64,000 nt of DNA from Mumia sp. ZJ1417 (GTDB lineage Bacteria > Actinomycetota > Actinomycetes > Propionibacteriales > Nocardioidaceae), in NCBI RefSeq assembly GCF_014127285.1, contig NZ_CP059901.1, positions 3,534,001 through 3,598,000 of the forward strand, read 5' to 3'. Shown here piece by piece: positions 7,090 through 15,253 of the stretch. Numbering within the stretch: position 1 is the stretch's first letter; each line of letters opens with the position of its first letter. The notes beneath the pieces were generated by a model, which saw only the letters and a list, made by a program, of their open reading frames with translations, did not search any database and was not told the origin of the DNA. Both the position numbers and the translations under genes were made by a program.

Positions 7090-8649
7090 ATGTTCTTCCC
7101 GCTGACCGTCCGCGACTTCCTCGACCGCGCCGTCACCGTCTATCCCGACCGGATCGCGGTCGTCGACGAGCCCGACCAGCCCGCGCCGTCGTGGGGCGAG
7201 ATCACGTACGCCGAGCTCGGGCGGCGCGCCCGCTCGCAGGCGGCATACCTCGACGACCTCGGCGTCCCGCGGGGCGGGCGCGTCGCGATCGTCTCGCAGA
7301 ACTCGGCGCGACTGCTGACGTCGTTCTTCGGCGTCTCCGGCTGGGGCCGGGTGCTGGTCCCGGTCAACTTCCGCCTCGCGCCCGCCGAGGTGAAGTACAT
7401 CGTCGAGCACAGCGGCGCCGAGGTGTTGATCGTCGATCCGGAGGTCCGTTCGCTCCTCGACACGGTCACCGCGAAGCACGTGATCGTGATCGGCGAGGGC
7501 GACGAGCCCATGTGGGCGACGCACGGCGACCCGCAGCCGTGGGAGAACCCTGACCCTTCGACAGGCTCGGGACAAGGCGAGAACGCCACGGCGACGATCA
7601 ACTACACGTCGGGGACGACGGCGCGACCCAAGGGCGTCCAACTGACCCATCGCAACCTGTGGACCAACGCGAGCATCTTCGGCTGGCAGGCCTCGGTGAA
7701 CGACCGTGACGTCTATCTGCACACGCTGCCGATGTTCCACGCGAACGGATGGGGCATGCCGTACGCGGCCACCGGCATGGGCGCGAAGCACGTGGTGATC
7801 CGCAAGATCGACGGCGCCGAGATCCTGCGCCGCGTGGAGCGCCACGGTGTGACCTTCATGTGCGCGGCGCCGGCCGTCGTCGCCGCCGTGCTCGACGCGG
7901 CGAAGACGTGGGACGGCGAGATCCCCGGCCGCGACAGGGTGCGCATCATCGTCGCCGGCGCCCCGCCGCCGACCCGCACGATCGAGCGCGTACGCAGCGA
8001 CCTCGGCTGGGAGTTCATCCAGATCTACGGGCTCACCGAGACCTCGCCGCTGCTCACGATGAGCCGGATGCGCGCAGAGTGGGACGACCTCGAGCCGCTG
8101 GAGCAAGCACGGCTGCTCGGACGCGCGGGGGCCCCTGCGGTGGGCGTACGGATCATGATCGACGACACGGGCGAGGTGCTCGCGCAGTCCAACCACAACC
8201 TCGACGCTTACTGGGAGAACCCCGACGCCACCGCCGTCTCCCTCGAGGGCGGGTGGTTCCACACCGGCGACGGCGGCACGTTCGAGGACGGCCACCTCAC
8301 GATCGCCGACCGCAAGAAGGACGTCATCATCTCCGGCGGCGAGAACGTCACGTCCATCGAGGTCGAGGACGCGCTGATGCTGCACCCGGCCGTCCGCGAG
8401 GTGGCGGTCATCGGGATCCCCGACGAGAAGTGGGGCGAGCTCGTGACGGCGCTGGTGGTGGTCGACCCCGACGCCGAGGCCGTGACCGCCGAGGTGCTCA
8501 TCGCGCACACGCGCCAGCACCTGGCCGGCTACAAGTGCCCCAAACGCATCGAGTTCCGTGACGAGCTCGCCCGTACGGCGACCGGCAAGCTGCAGAAGTT
8601 CAAGCTGCGCGCCCCGTACTGGGAGGGCCAGCAGCGCCAGGTCAACTAG
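7090..8649 (+). CDS. Long- or medium-chain acyl-CoA synthetase (AMP-binding, FadD type)
   Basis: The product is a 519-residue adenylate-forming enzyme that activates a carboxylic acid to its acyl-CoA through an acyl-AMP. The phosphate loop YTSGTTARPKGVQLTHRN, the IYGLTETSP motif, the GWFHTGDGG hinge region and the C-terminal catalytic Lys in RTATGKLQKF are all present. ATG at 7090 is preferred (GAGGTG at 7080-7085, and the protein then begins MFFPLTVRDFL); a GTG at 7054 would add 12 residues. It follows the carboxylase pair by about 100 bases and may share its promoter. A 24-bp dispersed-repeat-like insert encodes PSTGSGQG just before the phosphate loop. The TAG stop overlaps the stop of the convergent fprB-type gene. 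Confidence 0.92.
   Translation: MFFPLTVRDFLDRAVTVYPDRIAVVDEPDQPAPSWGEITYAELGRRARSQAAYLDDLGVPRGGRVAIVSQNSARLLTSFFGVSGWGRVLVPVNFRLAPAEVKYIVEHSGAEVLIVDPEVRSLLDTVTAKHVIVIGEGDEPMWATHGDPQPWENPDPSTGSGQGENATATINYTSGTTARPKGVQLTHRNLWTNASIFGWQASVNDRDVYLHTLPMFHANGWGMPYAATGMGAKHVVIRKIDGAEILRRVERHGVTFMCAAPAVVAAVLDAAKTWDGEIPGRDRVRIIVAGAPPPTRTIERVRSDLGWEFIQIYGLTETSPLLTMSRMRAEWDDLEPLEQARLLGRAGAPAVGVRIMIDDTGEVLAQSNHNLDAYWENPDATAVSLEGGWFHTGDGGTFEDGHLTIADRKKDVIISGGENVTSIEVEDALMLHPAVREVAVIGIPDEKWGELVTALVVVDPDAEAVTAEVLIAHTRQHLAGYKCPKRIEFRDELARTATGKLQKFKLRAPYWEGQQRQVN
7554..7577 (+). repeat. REP-like 24-bp element inserted in frame in the acyl-CoA synthetase gene
   Basis: CCCTTCGACAGGCTC followed by GGGACAAGG encodes PSTGSGQG between WENPD and ENATATINYTSG. 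The sequence resembles a palindromic REP family widespread in GC-rich bacteria, which I recognise from memory. It adds eight residues in a surface loop without breaking the frame. Confidence 0.6.
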
Positions 8650-10256
8650 CGCCGCCACCGCCCAGGGACGGCGACCGCAAGCAGCTCGGGCACTGTCGCG
8701 AGCTTGCGTCGCGGCCGACCCTGCGAGGCGCCGGCGAGCCGCTCGGCACGATCGATCGCGCGCATCCGACGCAGCCCGACGACGTCCTTGCGGCGCCAGC
8801 GCAGGAGTGCGGCGAAGTCGCCCGCCGTGCCGGACGGCGCCGGGAGCAGGCCCGCCGACGCATCCTCGACCAGCGCCTCGACCGTCTCCTGGGCGCAGGC
8901 ACGGTTGGCGCCGATGCCGCCACGCGAGCCGCGCTTGATCCAGCCGACGACGTACGTGCCGGGGATCGGCCGACCCTCGGCGTCGAGGACACGCCCGCGT
9001 TCGTTGGGCACCGTTGACGTGGTCTCGTCGAACGGGAGCCCGGGCACGGGTGTGCCGCGATAGCCGATCGACCGTACGACGAGGCCGGTGGCGAGGACGC
9101 GCTCGGCCGTCCGGACGCCGGTCACCGCGCCCTCACCCTCGAGGGCCACCGGCGCGCTCCAGAACGCCAGCACCACGCGCTTGCCGGCGGCGGGCGCCTC
9201 GGAGTCGTCGAGCCTCACGCGTGGCAGGTCGCGCAGCATCGCCGCCTTGGAGCCGACGGGCGCAGCCTCGACCGTACGAGGGTGGTCCTCGACGACGAGG
9301 TCGACGCCGGGGATCGTGCGCATGCCGACGAGCTCGGAACGCGAGTACGAGGCGTCCTCGGGGCCACGGCGGCCGAGCACGACGACCTCGCGCACCGCGC
9401 TGCGACGCAGGACGTCCAGCGCATGGTCGGCGATGTCCGTACGGGCGAGCACGTCGGGCTCGGTGAGCAGCACCCGCGCGACGTCGAGCGCGACGTTGCC
9501 GTTGCCGATGACGACGACCCGCTCGGAGGAGAGGTCGACGTCGCCGTGCGCGCGGTCGGGCTGCGCGTTGTACCAAGCGACGAGAGCCGTCGCCGACACG
9601 CTCCCGGCCAGGCCCTCGCCGGGGATGCCGAGCACCTTGTCCTCCGCGGCCCCGACGGCGTACACGACCGCGTCGTGGTGCTCGAGCAGCTCCGCGTGCG
9701 TGACGTCGGTGCCGACCTCGACGTTGAGCTGGACGGAGACCCGCAGGTGGTCGTACGTCCAGGCGAACGCGTCCTCGATGCGCTTGGTGTCCGGGTGGTC
9801 CGGGGCAACGCCGGAGCGCAGCAGCCCTCCGGCGACAGGGAGACGGTCGATCATCGTGACGTGCGCGGGCGAGGTCGTGAGGAGCGCCCGCGCGGCGTAC
9901 GCGGCCGAGGGGCCGGTGCCGACGACGGCGACCCGCAGCGCGCCGAAGCCCTGCGGGACGGTCGTCGGGAAGGTCCGTGCGTCCCACGTGGCCGACTCGG
10001 GGTGGGCCTCGTAGTACTCGCGGTTGAGGTCGGCGAAGACGGTGTCGGGTCCACGGAGGAGGTCGACCGGCACGATCGCGCCGGTCGGGCAGGCGTCGGC
10101 GCACGCCCCGCAGTCGATGCACGTGTCGGGATCGATGAACACCATCTCGACCGCACCAGCCTCGCGCTCCTGCGGTGTCGGATGGATGCAGTTGACGGGG
10201 CAGACGGAGACACAGGTGGCGTCGTTGCAACAGCTCTGCGTGACGGCGTAGGCCAT
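8646..10256 (-). CDS. fprB: Ferredoxin / ferredoxin-NADP+ reductase fusion (FprB-like)
   Basis: This 536-residue electron-transfer flavoprotein moves electrons between NADPH and an iron-sulfur domain fused at its N-terminus. Residues 1-60 are a 7Fe/8Fe-type ferredoxin with two cysteine sets, CNDATCVSVCPVNC and CIDCGACADACP. Next come the FAD-binding GxGxxA motif (VAVVGTGPSAAYAA) and the NADPH site (VVVIGNGNVALDVAR). The architecture matches mycobacterial FprB. ATG at 10256 starts exactly at the ferredoxin (MAYAVTQSCC). The gene lies 11 bases after the diiron protein gene in the same operon, so it is a natural reductant for that enzyme. Its TAG stop overlaps the convergent fadD stop in a shared CTAG. 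Confidence 0.93.
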   Translation of the reverse strand: MAYAVTQSCCNDATCVSVCPVNCIHPTPQEREAGAVEMVFIDPDTCIDCGACADACPTGAIVPVDLLRGPDTVFADLNREYYEAHPESATWDARTFPTTVPQGFGALRVAVVGTGPSAAYAARALLTTSPAHVTMIDRLPVAGGLLRSGVAPDHPDTKRIEDAFAWTYDHLRVSVQLNVEVGTDVTHAELLEHHDAVVYAVGAAEDKVLGIPGEGLAGSVSATALVAWYNAQPDRAHGDVDLSSERVVVIGNGNVALDVARVLLTEPDVLARTDIADHALDVLRRSAVREVVVLGRRGPEDASYSRSELVGMRTIPGVDLVVEDHPRTVEAAPVGSKAAMLRDLPRVRLDDSEAPAAGKRVVLAFWSAPVALEGEGAVTGVRTAERVLATGLVVRSIGYRGTPVPGLPFDETTSTVPNERGRVLDAEGRPIPGTYVVGWIKRGSRGGIGANRACAQETVEALVEDASAGLLPAPSGTAGDFAALLRWRRKDVVGLRRMRAIDRAERLAGASQGRPRRKLATVPELLAVAVPGRWRR

Positions 10257-10267
10257 GGGGTCCGGCC

Positions 10268-11176
10268 TCAGATCATGTCGACGGACTGATAGATCGGCAT
10301 CACGCGCTTGGTGAGCAGACCGCAGTCGGCGAGGAAGTCCATGAGGTGCACGCACGAGAGGCGCATCATGGCCTTGCGGTGCTGGTTGGTCGTGACCTCC
10401 TCGACGGCACGCTGCTTGTCGAGGCCGACGTTGGCGTACACCTCGGGGCTGACCATCGCGCGCGCGATGAAGTACGCCGCTCCTGCGAACAGGTGCGCGG
10501 ACATCTCGCGGCGGAACCTGCCGGCGTGCTTGAGGCTGTGCTTGATCTCGGCCCGCGCGAACTTCATGTGGCGCGACTCCTCAACCACGTGGATCTTGCT
10601 CGTGCTCCGGACGATGTGGACGACGTTCTCACCGCGCATCCAGTCGCGCTGCATGACGTCGAGGATCTCCTCAGCGATGAGGATCGGCCCGTACGCCTGC
10701 TCGGCGCGGCCGGTCGTCTTGAGGACGCGTGCGAGCTCGACGGTCGCGCGCGGCGGAAGGTACTGCGGGATGTCGAGGACCTCGCAGGTCCGGGCGAACA
10801 TCAGCGAGTGACGGCACTCGTCGGCGATCTCGGTGAGGGCGAACCGGAACTCGTTGTTGGCCGGGTTCTTGGCGTACTGGTCGCGCAGGATGAGCTGCTG
10901 CAGCATCATCTCGAACCAGATGCCGGTCTGCATGATCGAGCCGACCTCGTGGCGGGTGAGCAGGACGCGCTGCTCCTCGCTCATCTCGTCCCATAGGCGC
11001 GTGCCGTACAGCGTGCTCCACTCCGGGTTGAGCCCGTAGTGGTCGTCGGGGATCGGCTCGTCCCACCTCACCTCGACGTTCGGGTCGTACGACAGCGCGG
11101 CCGACGACTCCAGCAGACGTGCGGTGACGTCGTCGATCGTGGCGGTCTCGCGGAACGCGACAGCGGCGACGGTCAT
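10268..11176 (-). CDS. AurF-like non-heme diiron oxygenase
   Basis: This 302-residue all-helical protein resembles AurF-type diiron N-oxygenases. Iron ligands are visible as Glu/His pairs: RHEVGSIMQTGIWFE, EIADECRHSLMF, IAEEILDVMQRDWM and HVVEESRHMKFAR. The substrate is unknown; AurF oxidises an aromatic amine, but homologues are common outside antibiotic clusters. ATG at 11176 has GGAGG close upstream. It is the first gene of an operon with an FprB-type ferredoxin reductase, which suggests a complete oxygenase and reductase pair. Its promoter overlaps the end of menD and contains a perfect 15-bp palindrome. Mycobacterial fprB also has an uncharacterised neighbour, and I think it is of this family; that should be checked. 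Confidence 0.85.
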   Translation of the reverse strand: MTVAAVAFRETATIDDVTARLLESSAALSYDPNVEVRWDEPIPDDHYGLNPEWSTLYGTRLWDEMSEEQRVLLTRHEVGSIMQTGIWFEMMLQQLILRDQYAKNPANNEFRFALTEIADECRHSLMFARTCEVLDIPQYLPPRATVELARVLKTTGRAEQAYGPILIAEEILDVMQRDWMRGENVVHIVRSTSKIHVVEESRHMKFARAEIKHSLKHAGRFRREMSAHLFAGAAYFIARAMVSPEVYANVGLDKQRAVEEVTTNQHRKAMMRLSCVHLMDFLADCGLLTKRVMPIYQSVDMI

Positions 11177-11211
11177 AACCCCTCCAAGCCTCCAGTGACG
11201 TGACTCGGGTT

Positions 11212-11239
11212 ATGTTACATCGTCGATGTATTAATGCAA
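11212..11239 (-). promoter_or_regulatory. Promoter and palindromic operator of the diiron/fprB operon
   Basis: On the minus strand TTGCAT (11234-11239) and TAACAT (11212-11217) are spaced by 16 bases, a good -35/-10 pair. Between them, partly over the -10, lies the perfect palindrome TACATCG-T-CGATGTA (11216-11230). Such a site would block RNA polymerase when bound, as TetR-type repressors do. The menD stop (11231-11233) lies inside this promoter. Confidence 0.72.
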
Positions 11240-12892
11240 CCGTGCAGCGGCCACGATCTTGAGATCGGCCTCTCGCCGGTCCGCACGGCCGATCCGCGCC
11301 TCGACGACCCGGATCCCCCTGGCGGTGTCAGCGAGGACCGCGTCGAGCGCGTCCACGGACTCGACGACGACGTGGGCCACGCCCATCGCCGCACAGAGCT
11401 GCCCGAGATCGACCCGGGTCGGCGTCGCGAAGACGCGCTCGAAGGCCTCCGCGTACGAGGTGTCCCCCTGCTCCAGCGTCGAGAAGATGCTCCCGCCGTC
11501 GTCGGAGGCGACCACGAACGTGAGGTCGGGGCGCGGCTCGTCGGGCCCGATGACGAGCCCGTTGCTGTCGTGGAGGAACGTGAGGTCGCCCAGGTACGCC
11601 AGCGCCGCCGACCGCGGACGCGCCAGCGCCGCGCCGATCGCGGTGGAGACCACGCCGTCGATGCCGGCCAGACCACGGTTGGACATCACCATGCGCCGCT
11701 CGCCGACCGGGTACGGGACCGCCATCAGGTCGAGGTCGCGCACCGGGTTGGACGAGCCGACCACGAGCAGCCCATACGGTCCGACCGCACGCGACACCGA
11801 CCGAGCCACCTGCCACGGGTTGAGCGGCGCCCGTTCCAGCACCAGCTCCTCGAGGGCCGCCAGCGTCGCCGCGTCGGCGCGTCGCCACTCCTCGAGCCAG
11901 CCGAGGCCGTCGCTGCCCTCGACCCGCACCGCCGGGTACGCGGCCGCGAGGCGGTTGCCCGGATCGGTGTACGGGGCCGAGCCGACCGCGACGACCTCCA
12001 CGTCGTCACGCGACAGCAGTCGCGAGATCGGCCGCGACAACGTCGGGTGGCCGAAGACGACGACGCGCTCGATCCGGTCCGCGAGCTCGGGCAACCCGAG
12101 CAGCAACCGGTACGTGGCGATCGGGTGCGTCCCGTTGCGCGCTCCCGACGACGGCTCGGCGAGCAGCGGCCAGTCGGCCTCCTGTGCCAGGATCCGCGCC
12201 GCGGGTCCGGAGTCGTCGCCGGCGACGACGACCGTGCGCGGGCCGAGCGGCAGGACCGTCGGGAGCAGCGGGGTCTCAGGGGCGGGCGCACGCCACGGAG
12301 CGCCGACAGGGCGTCCCGCCAGCGCGTCGGGAAGCGGCGCAGCGACGTCCTCCGGCGACGGCACCAGTGGTTCGCGGAACGTCACGTTCAGCTGCACGGG
12401 CCCCCCAGTACGCGCAGCATCGACCACGCGCGCGACCGCCGCACGCCACGCGGCACTCGAGGCTGGGACCACCTCCGGCGCGGCGATCTCGACGTACGCG
12501 CGCACCGCCGCGCCGTACAGCTTCACCTGGTCGGTCGTCTGGTTCGCCTCGGTCCCCCGCAGCTCGGACGGCCGGTCGGCGGTGAGCGCGATCAGCGGCA
12601 CGCGCGCGTGTGAGGCCTCCAGGACGGCGGGGTACAGGTTCGCCGCGGCCGTCCCCGAGGTCGTCACCACCACGACCGGATGGTGCGAGCCCTTCGCGAG
12701 CCCTAGCGCGAGGAATCCGGCGCTGCGCTCGTCGATGCGCACGTGCAGCCGCAGGTCGCCGCGGGCGTCGCCGGCATGCAGCGCGAGCGCGAGCGCCGCG
12801 GAGCGTGAGCCGGGAGAGAGCACGACGTCGCGCACGCCGCTGCGGACGAGCTCGTCGACGAGCACGCGCCCGAGCGCGGTCGAGGGGTTCAC
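11231..12892 (-). CDS. menD: 2-succinyl-5-enolpyruvyl-6-hydroxy-3-cyclohexene-1-carboxylate synthase
   Basis: MenD is the thiamine-diphosphate enzyme that joins isochorismate and 2-oxoglutarate in menaquinone synthesis. The 553-residue product opens with NPSTALGRVLVDELVRSGV and the SPGSRSAALALAL motif. It has the cofactor Glu region LHVRIDERSAGFLALGLAKG and TSGTAAANLYPAVLEAS. The ThDP-binding C-terminal part follows: NRGLAGIDGVVSTAIGAAL, then LGDLTFLHDSNG. The GTG at 12892 overlaps the stop of menC (GTGA), so the two are coupled, and a longer upstream reading is rejected. No isochorismate synthase (menF) is seen nearby. Confidence 0.95.
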   Translation of the reverse strand: MNPSTALGRVLVDELVRSGVRDVVLSPGSRSAALALALHAGDARGDLRLHVRIDERSAGFLALGLAKGSHHPVVVVTTSGTAAANLYPAVLEASHARVPLIALTADRPSELRGTEANQTTDQVKLYGAAVRAYVEIAAPEVVPASSAAWRAAVARVVDAARTGGPVQLNVTFREPLVPSPEDVAAPLPDALAGRPVGAPWRAPAPETPLLPTVLPLGPRTVVVAGDDSGPAARILAQEADWPLLAEPSSGARNGTHPIATYRLLLGLPELADRIERVVVFGHPTLSRPISRLLSRDDVEVVAVGSAPYTDPGNRLAAAYPAVRVEGSDGLGWLEEWRRADAATLAALEELVLERAPLNPWQVARSVSRAVGPYGLLVVGSSNPVRDLDLMAVPYPVGERRMVMSNRGLAGIDGVVSTAIGAALARPRSAALAYLGDLTFLHDSNGLVIGPDEPRPDLTFVVASDDGGSIFSTLEQGDTSYAEAFERVFATPTRVDLGQLCAAMGVAHVVVESVDALDAVLADTARGIRVVEARIGRADRREADLKIVAAARLH

Positions 12893-13848
12893 AGGGCCAC
12901 CGCCCGGACCTCGGAGAGCCGCGACGACCACCGTACGGAGAGGTCCGGCGGCGGCTCCTGCGCGAGGAACGCGGCGGACGGTTCGGGACGGATCACGGGC
13001 AGCACCCCGTCCCGTGGGACGAGCGGCGAGGCGACGACGTCCTGCTCGAGCAGCGTCACCGTGCCCAGCCCGCACGCGTACGGAAGCTCCGGCAGCGCCG
13101 CGGCGAGCGCGACACCCGCCGCGATGCCGATCGACGACTCCAGCGCGCTCGACACGACGACGGGCAGCCCGATGCGCTCGGCGATCTCGAGGCACGCGGC
13201 GACGCCGCCGAGCGGCTGGACCTTGAGGACGGCGATGTCGGCGGCCTCGAGGGCGGCCACACGGTACGGGTCGTCGGCACGCCGGATCGACTCGTCCGCG
13301 GCGACGGGGACTTGGGTCGCGCGACGGACCTCCGCGAGCTCCTCGACGGTGCGGCACGGCTGCTCGACGTACTCCAGGCCACCCGCGGCACGGTCGAGCA
13401 CGCGCAGCGCGTCGATCGCGTCGGAGACCGACCACGCGCCGTTGGCGTCGATGCGCACGGTCCCCCCCGGACCGAGGGCGTCGCGGACCGCGGCGACCCG
13501 CTCCTCGTCGTCGGCCAGGGTCTGGCCGGGCTCGGCAACCTTCACCTTCGCGGTACGGCAGCCGTGCCCGGCGGTCGCGATCTGGACGGCCGTCTCCGGC
13601 CCGACGGCGGGCACCGTGCAGTTCACCGCCACCACGTCGCGTACGGGCTCAGGCCATGCGAGGGTCGCGCTCACGAACGCCGCGTCGTACCAGGGACGGG
13701 ACTCACGCGCGTCGTAGTCCCAGAACGGGCTGAACTCCGCCCACCCTTGCGGGCCGCGCAGCAGCAGCCCCTCTCGCACGGTGATCCCCCGGAATCGGGT
13801 CCGCATCGGCGTCGTGTACGGGATCCAGGTCAGGTCGGGGTCGCTCAC
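12889..13848 (-). CDS. menC: o-Succinylbenzoate synthase
   Basis: MenC is an enolase-superfamily dehydratase acting after MenD. The 319-residue product shows the barrel catalytic pattern: TAKVKVAEPG (Lys base), VRIDANGAWS (Asp), YVEQPCR (Glu), ADESIR (Asp) and LKVQPLGG (Lys). The chosen GTG at 13848 lies 7 nt after a TACCGT hexamer (13856-13861), the pattern of a leaderless start. The next GTG upstream (13857) would overlap that -10. The stop overlaps the menD start. The first enzyme residues SDPDLTWIPYTTPMRTRFRG match the usual N-terminus of actinobacterial MenC. Confidence 0.93.
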   Translation of the reverse strand: MSDPDLTWIPYTTPMRTRFRGITVREGLLLRGPQGWAEFSPFWDYDARESRPWYDAAFVSATLAWPEPVRDVVAVNCTVPAVGPETAVQIATAGHGCRTAKVKVAEPGQTLADDEERVAAVRDALGPGGTVRIDANGAWSVSDAIDALRVLDRAAGGLEYVEQPCRTVEELAEVRRATQVPVAADESIRRADDPYRVAALEAADIAVLKVQPLGGVAACLEIAERIGLPVVVSSALESSIGIAAGVALAAALPELPYACGLGTVTLLEQDVVASPLVPRDGVLPVIRPEPSAAFLAQEPPPDLSVRWSSRLSEVRAVAL

Positions 13849-13869
13849 GACGGCCACGGTAATCGCGCC

Positions 13870-15234
13870 TCAGACCCCCCGCTCGACCGGGATGCGCCCC
13901 GCGTCGGCGGCCGCCTCCAGCGCGGCATGGTCACGCTCGACCTGGTCGGCGTACGCGACGGCCCAACGGGCAATCGCCTCGTCGAACGACTCCGAGCTGC
14001 CGAGGTAGCCGGCCACGAACGCCGCCGTCGGACTCTGCGCGTGTGCGCGGGCGAGCTGCGAGGCGCACAGCCGGCCGTAGTTCACCAGTTCGCTCGCGGT
14101 CAGCGCCGCCAGGTCGATCGAGCCCTTCATGTCACGCAGCTGCCGAACGTAGAACGAGCGCCGCGGCCCGGCGAACCAGCCGAGGAATGGGTCGGAGACG
14201 GCCTGCAGGATGCGTTGCGCACCGACCACGCGCGCTCCCTCCCCGGCGTCGGCGGGCAGCTGGGTCCCGGCCGGTGGCACGGCCGGGATACCTCCGTACG
14301 AGGCGAGCACAGACTCCGACGCCTCCTTGACCTGCAGGAACAGGGGTGGTCCGCCGGGCCCTTCGAGCAGCGCGATGTACGCCTGCGTGCCGACGCTTCC
14401 GACCCCCACGACCCGCATCGCCACGTCGACGAGGGCGAACTGCCCGACAAGCATCGCGATGTCGGACCGCAGCACCTTCGCGTACTCGGCCAGGACGTCC
14501 TCGGCGAGCGCGGCGGCCTCGACCGGGGGGTGCCGGACGAGCGGCGGGTCGTCGACGATCCGGGTGCGGCCGCTCTCGTCGGTGGTGGTGAGCGAGTGGA
14601 GCACGTGCTCGGACGTCCGGCGACGCGCCTTCTTGAGCGTCTTGCGGAGCAACCCGCGACCGTGGTCGGCCATGTGCTCGTCCAGCCACGTCGTGTCGAT
14701 CGAGGCGTAGTAGCGCTCGAGTGCGGACCGCGCGAAGAGCTCGGCGAGGCGGCTTCGGTACTCCGCGGCAACCCCCGTCGCCGCCCGCGTGGTCGTCGCA
14801 TCGTCGAAACCGAGGTCGCGTCCCGCGACGACCACGCTCGCGGCGAGGCGCTTGACGTCCCACTCCCACGGAGCGTTGCTGGCCTCGTCGAAATCGTTGA
14901 GGTCGAACACGATCCGGCGTTCCGGGGACGCGTAGAGCCCGAAGTTGGCCAGGTGCGCGTCACCGCACGCGACCACCTGCATGCCGGTCGACGGACCGGT
15001 CGCGAGGTCGGCGGCCATCAGCGCCGCGCTCCCCCGATAGAACGCGAACGGCGACTGCAGCATCCGCCCCCACCGCACCGGCACAAGGTCGGCGATGCGG
15101 TGAGCGTTCTGGCTGTCGAGCAGCGCGACCGGATCCCGGTCGTACGACGAGATCTCGCCGTGGGTTCGCCTCGGCATCACCTTGCGCGCCGCGCGCCCGG
15201 CATCGCGCTCGTCGGCGATGAGTCGTCGGACCAT
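13870..15234 (-). CDS. DUF2252 family protein
   Basis: The family of this 454-residue cytoplasmic protein is uncharacterised. It has kinase-like phosphotransferase features: CGDAHLANFGLYAS resembles the catalytic loop of aminoglycoside phosphotransferases, and VFDLNDFDEASNAPWEWDVK resembles the metal-binding segment. A helix-rich C-terminus includes FYVRQLRDMKGS. No substrate is known and no function is claimed. It lies between menE and menC in the same orientation, but a TAGCCT hexamer 6 nt before its ATG suggests its own leaderless transcript. So its presence in the menaquinone group may be accidental. Confidence 0.85.
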   Translation of the reverse strand: MVRRLIADERDAGRAARKVMPRRTHGEISSYDRDPVALLDSQNAHRIADLVPVRWGRMLQSPFAFYRGSAALMAADLATGPSTGMQVVACGDAHLANFGLYASPERRIVFDLNDFDEASNAPWEWDVKRLAASVVVAGRDLGFDDATTTRAATGVAAEYRSRLAELFARSALERYYASIDTTWLDEHMADHGRGLLRKTLKKARRRTSEHVLHSLTTTDESGRTRIVDDPPLVRHPPVEAAALAEDVLAEYAKVLRSDIAMLVGQFALVDVAMRVVGVGSVGTQAYIALLEGPGGPPLFLQVKEASESVLASYGGIPAVPPAGTQLPADAGEGARVVGAQRILQAVSDPFLGWFAGPRRSFYVRQLRDMKGSIDLAALTASELVNYGRLCASQLARAHAQSPTAAFVAGYLGSSESFDEAIARWAVAYADQVERDHAALEAAADAGRIPVERGV

Positions 15235-15253
15235 CTGCCCAGGCTAGGGGCGC

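Noticed and set aside
5267-8658. Long minus-strand frames antisense to the carboxylase and acyl-CoA synthetase genes (593 and 537 codons)
   Set aside because: Composition is His/Arg/Asp/Val-rich without domains, and the plus-strand genes have clear catalytic motifs and ribosome sites.
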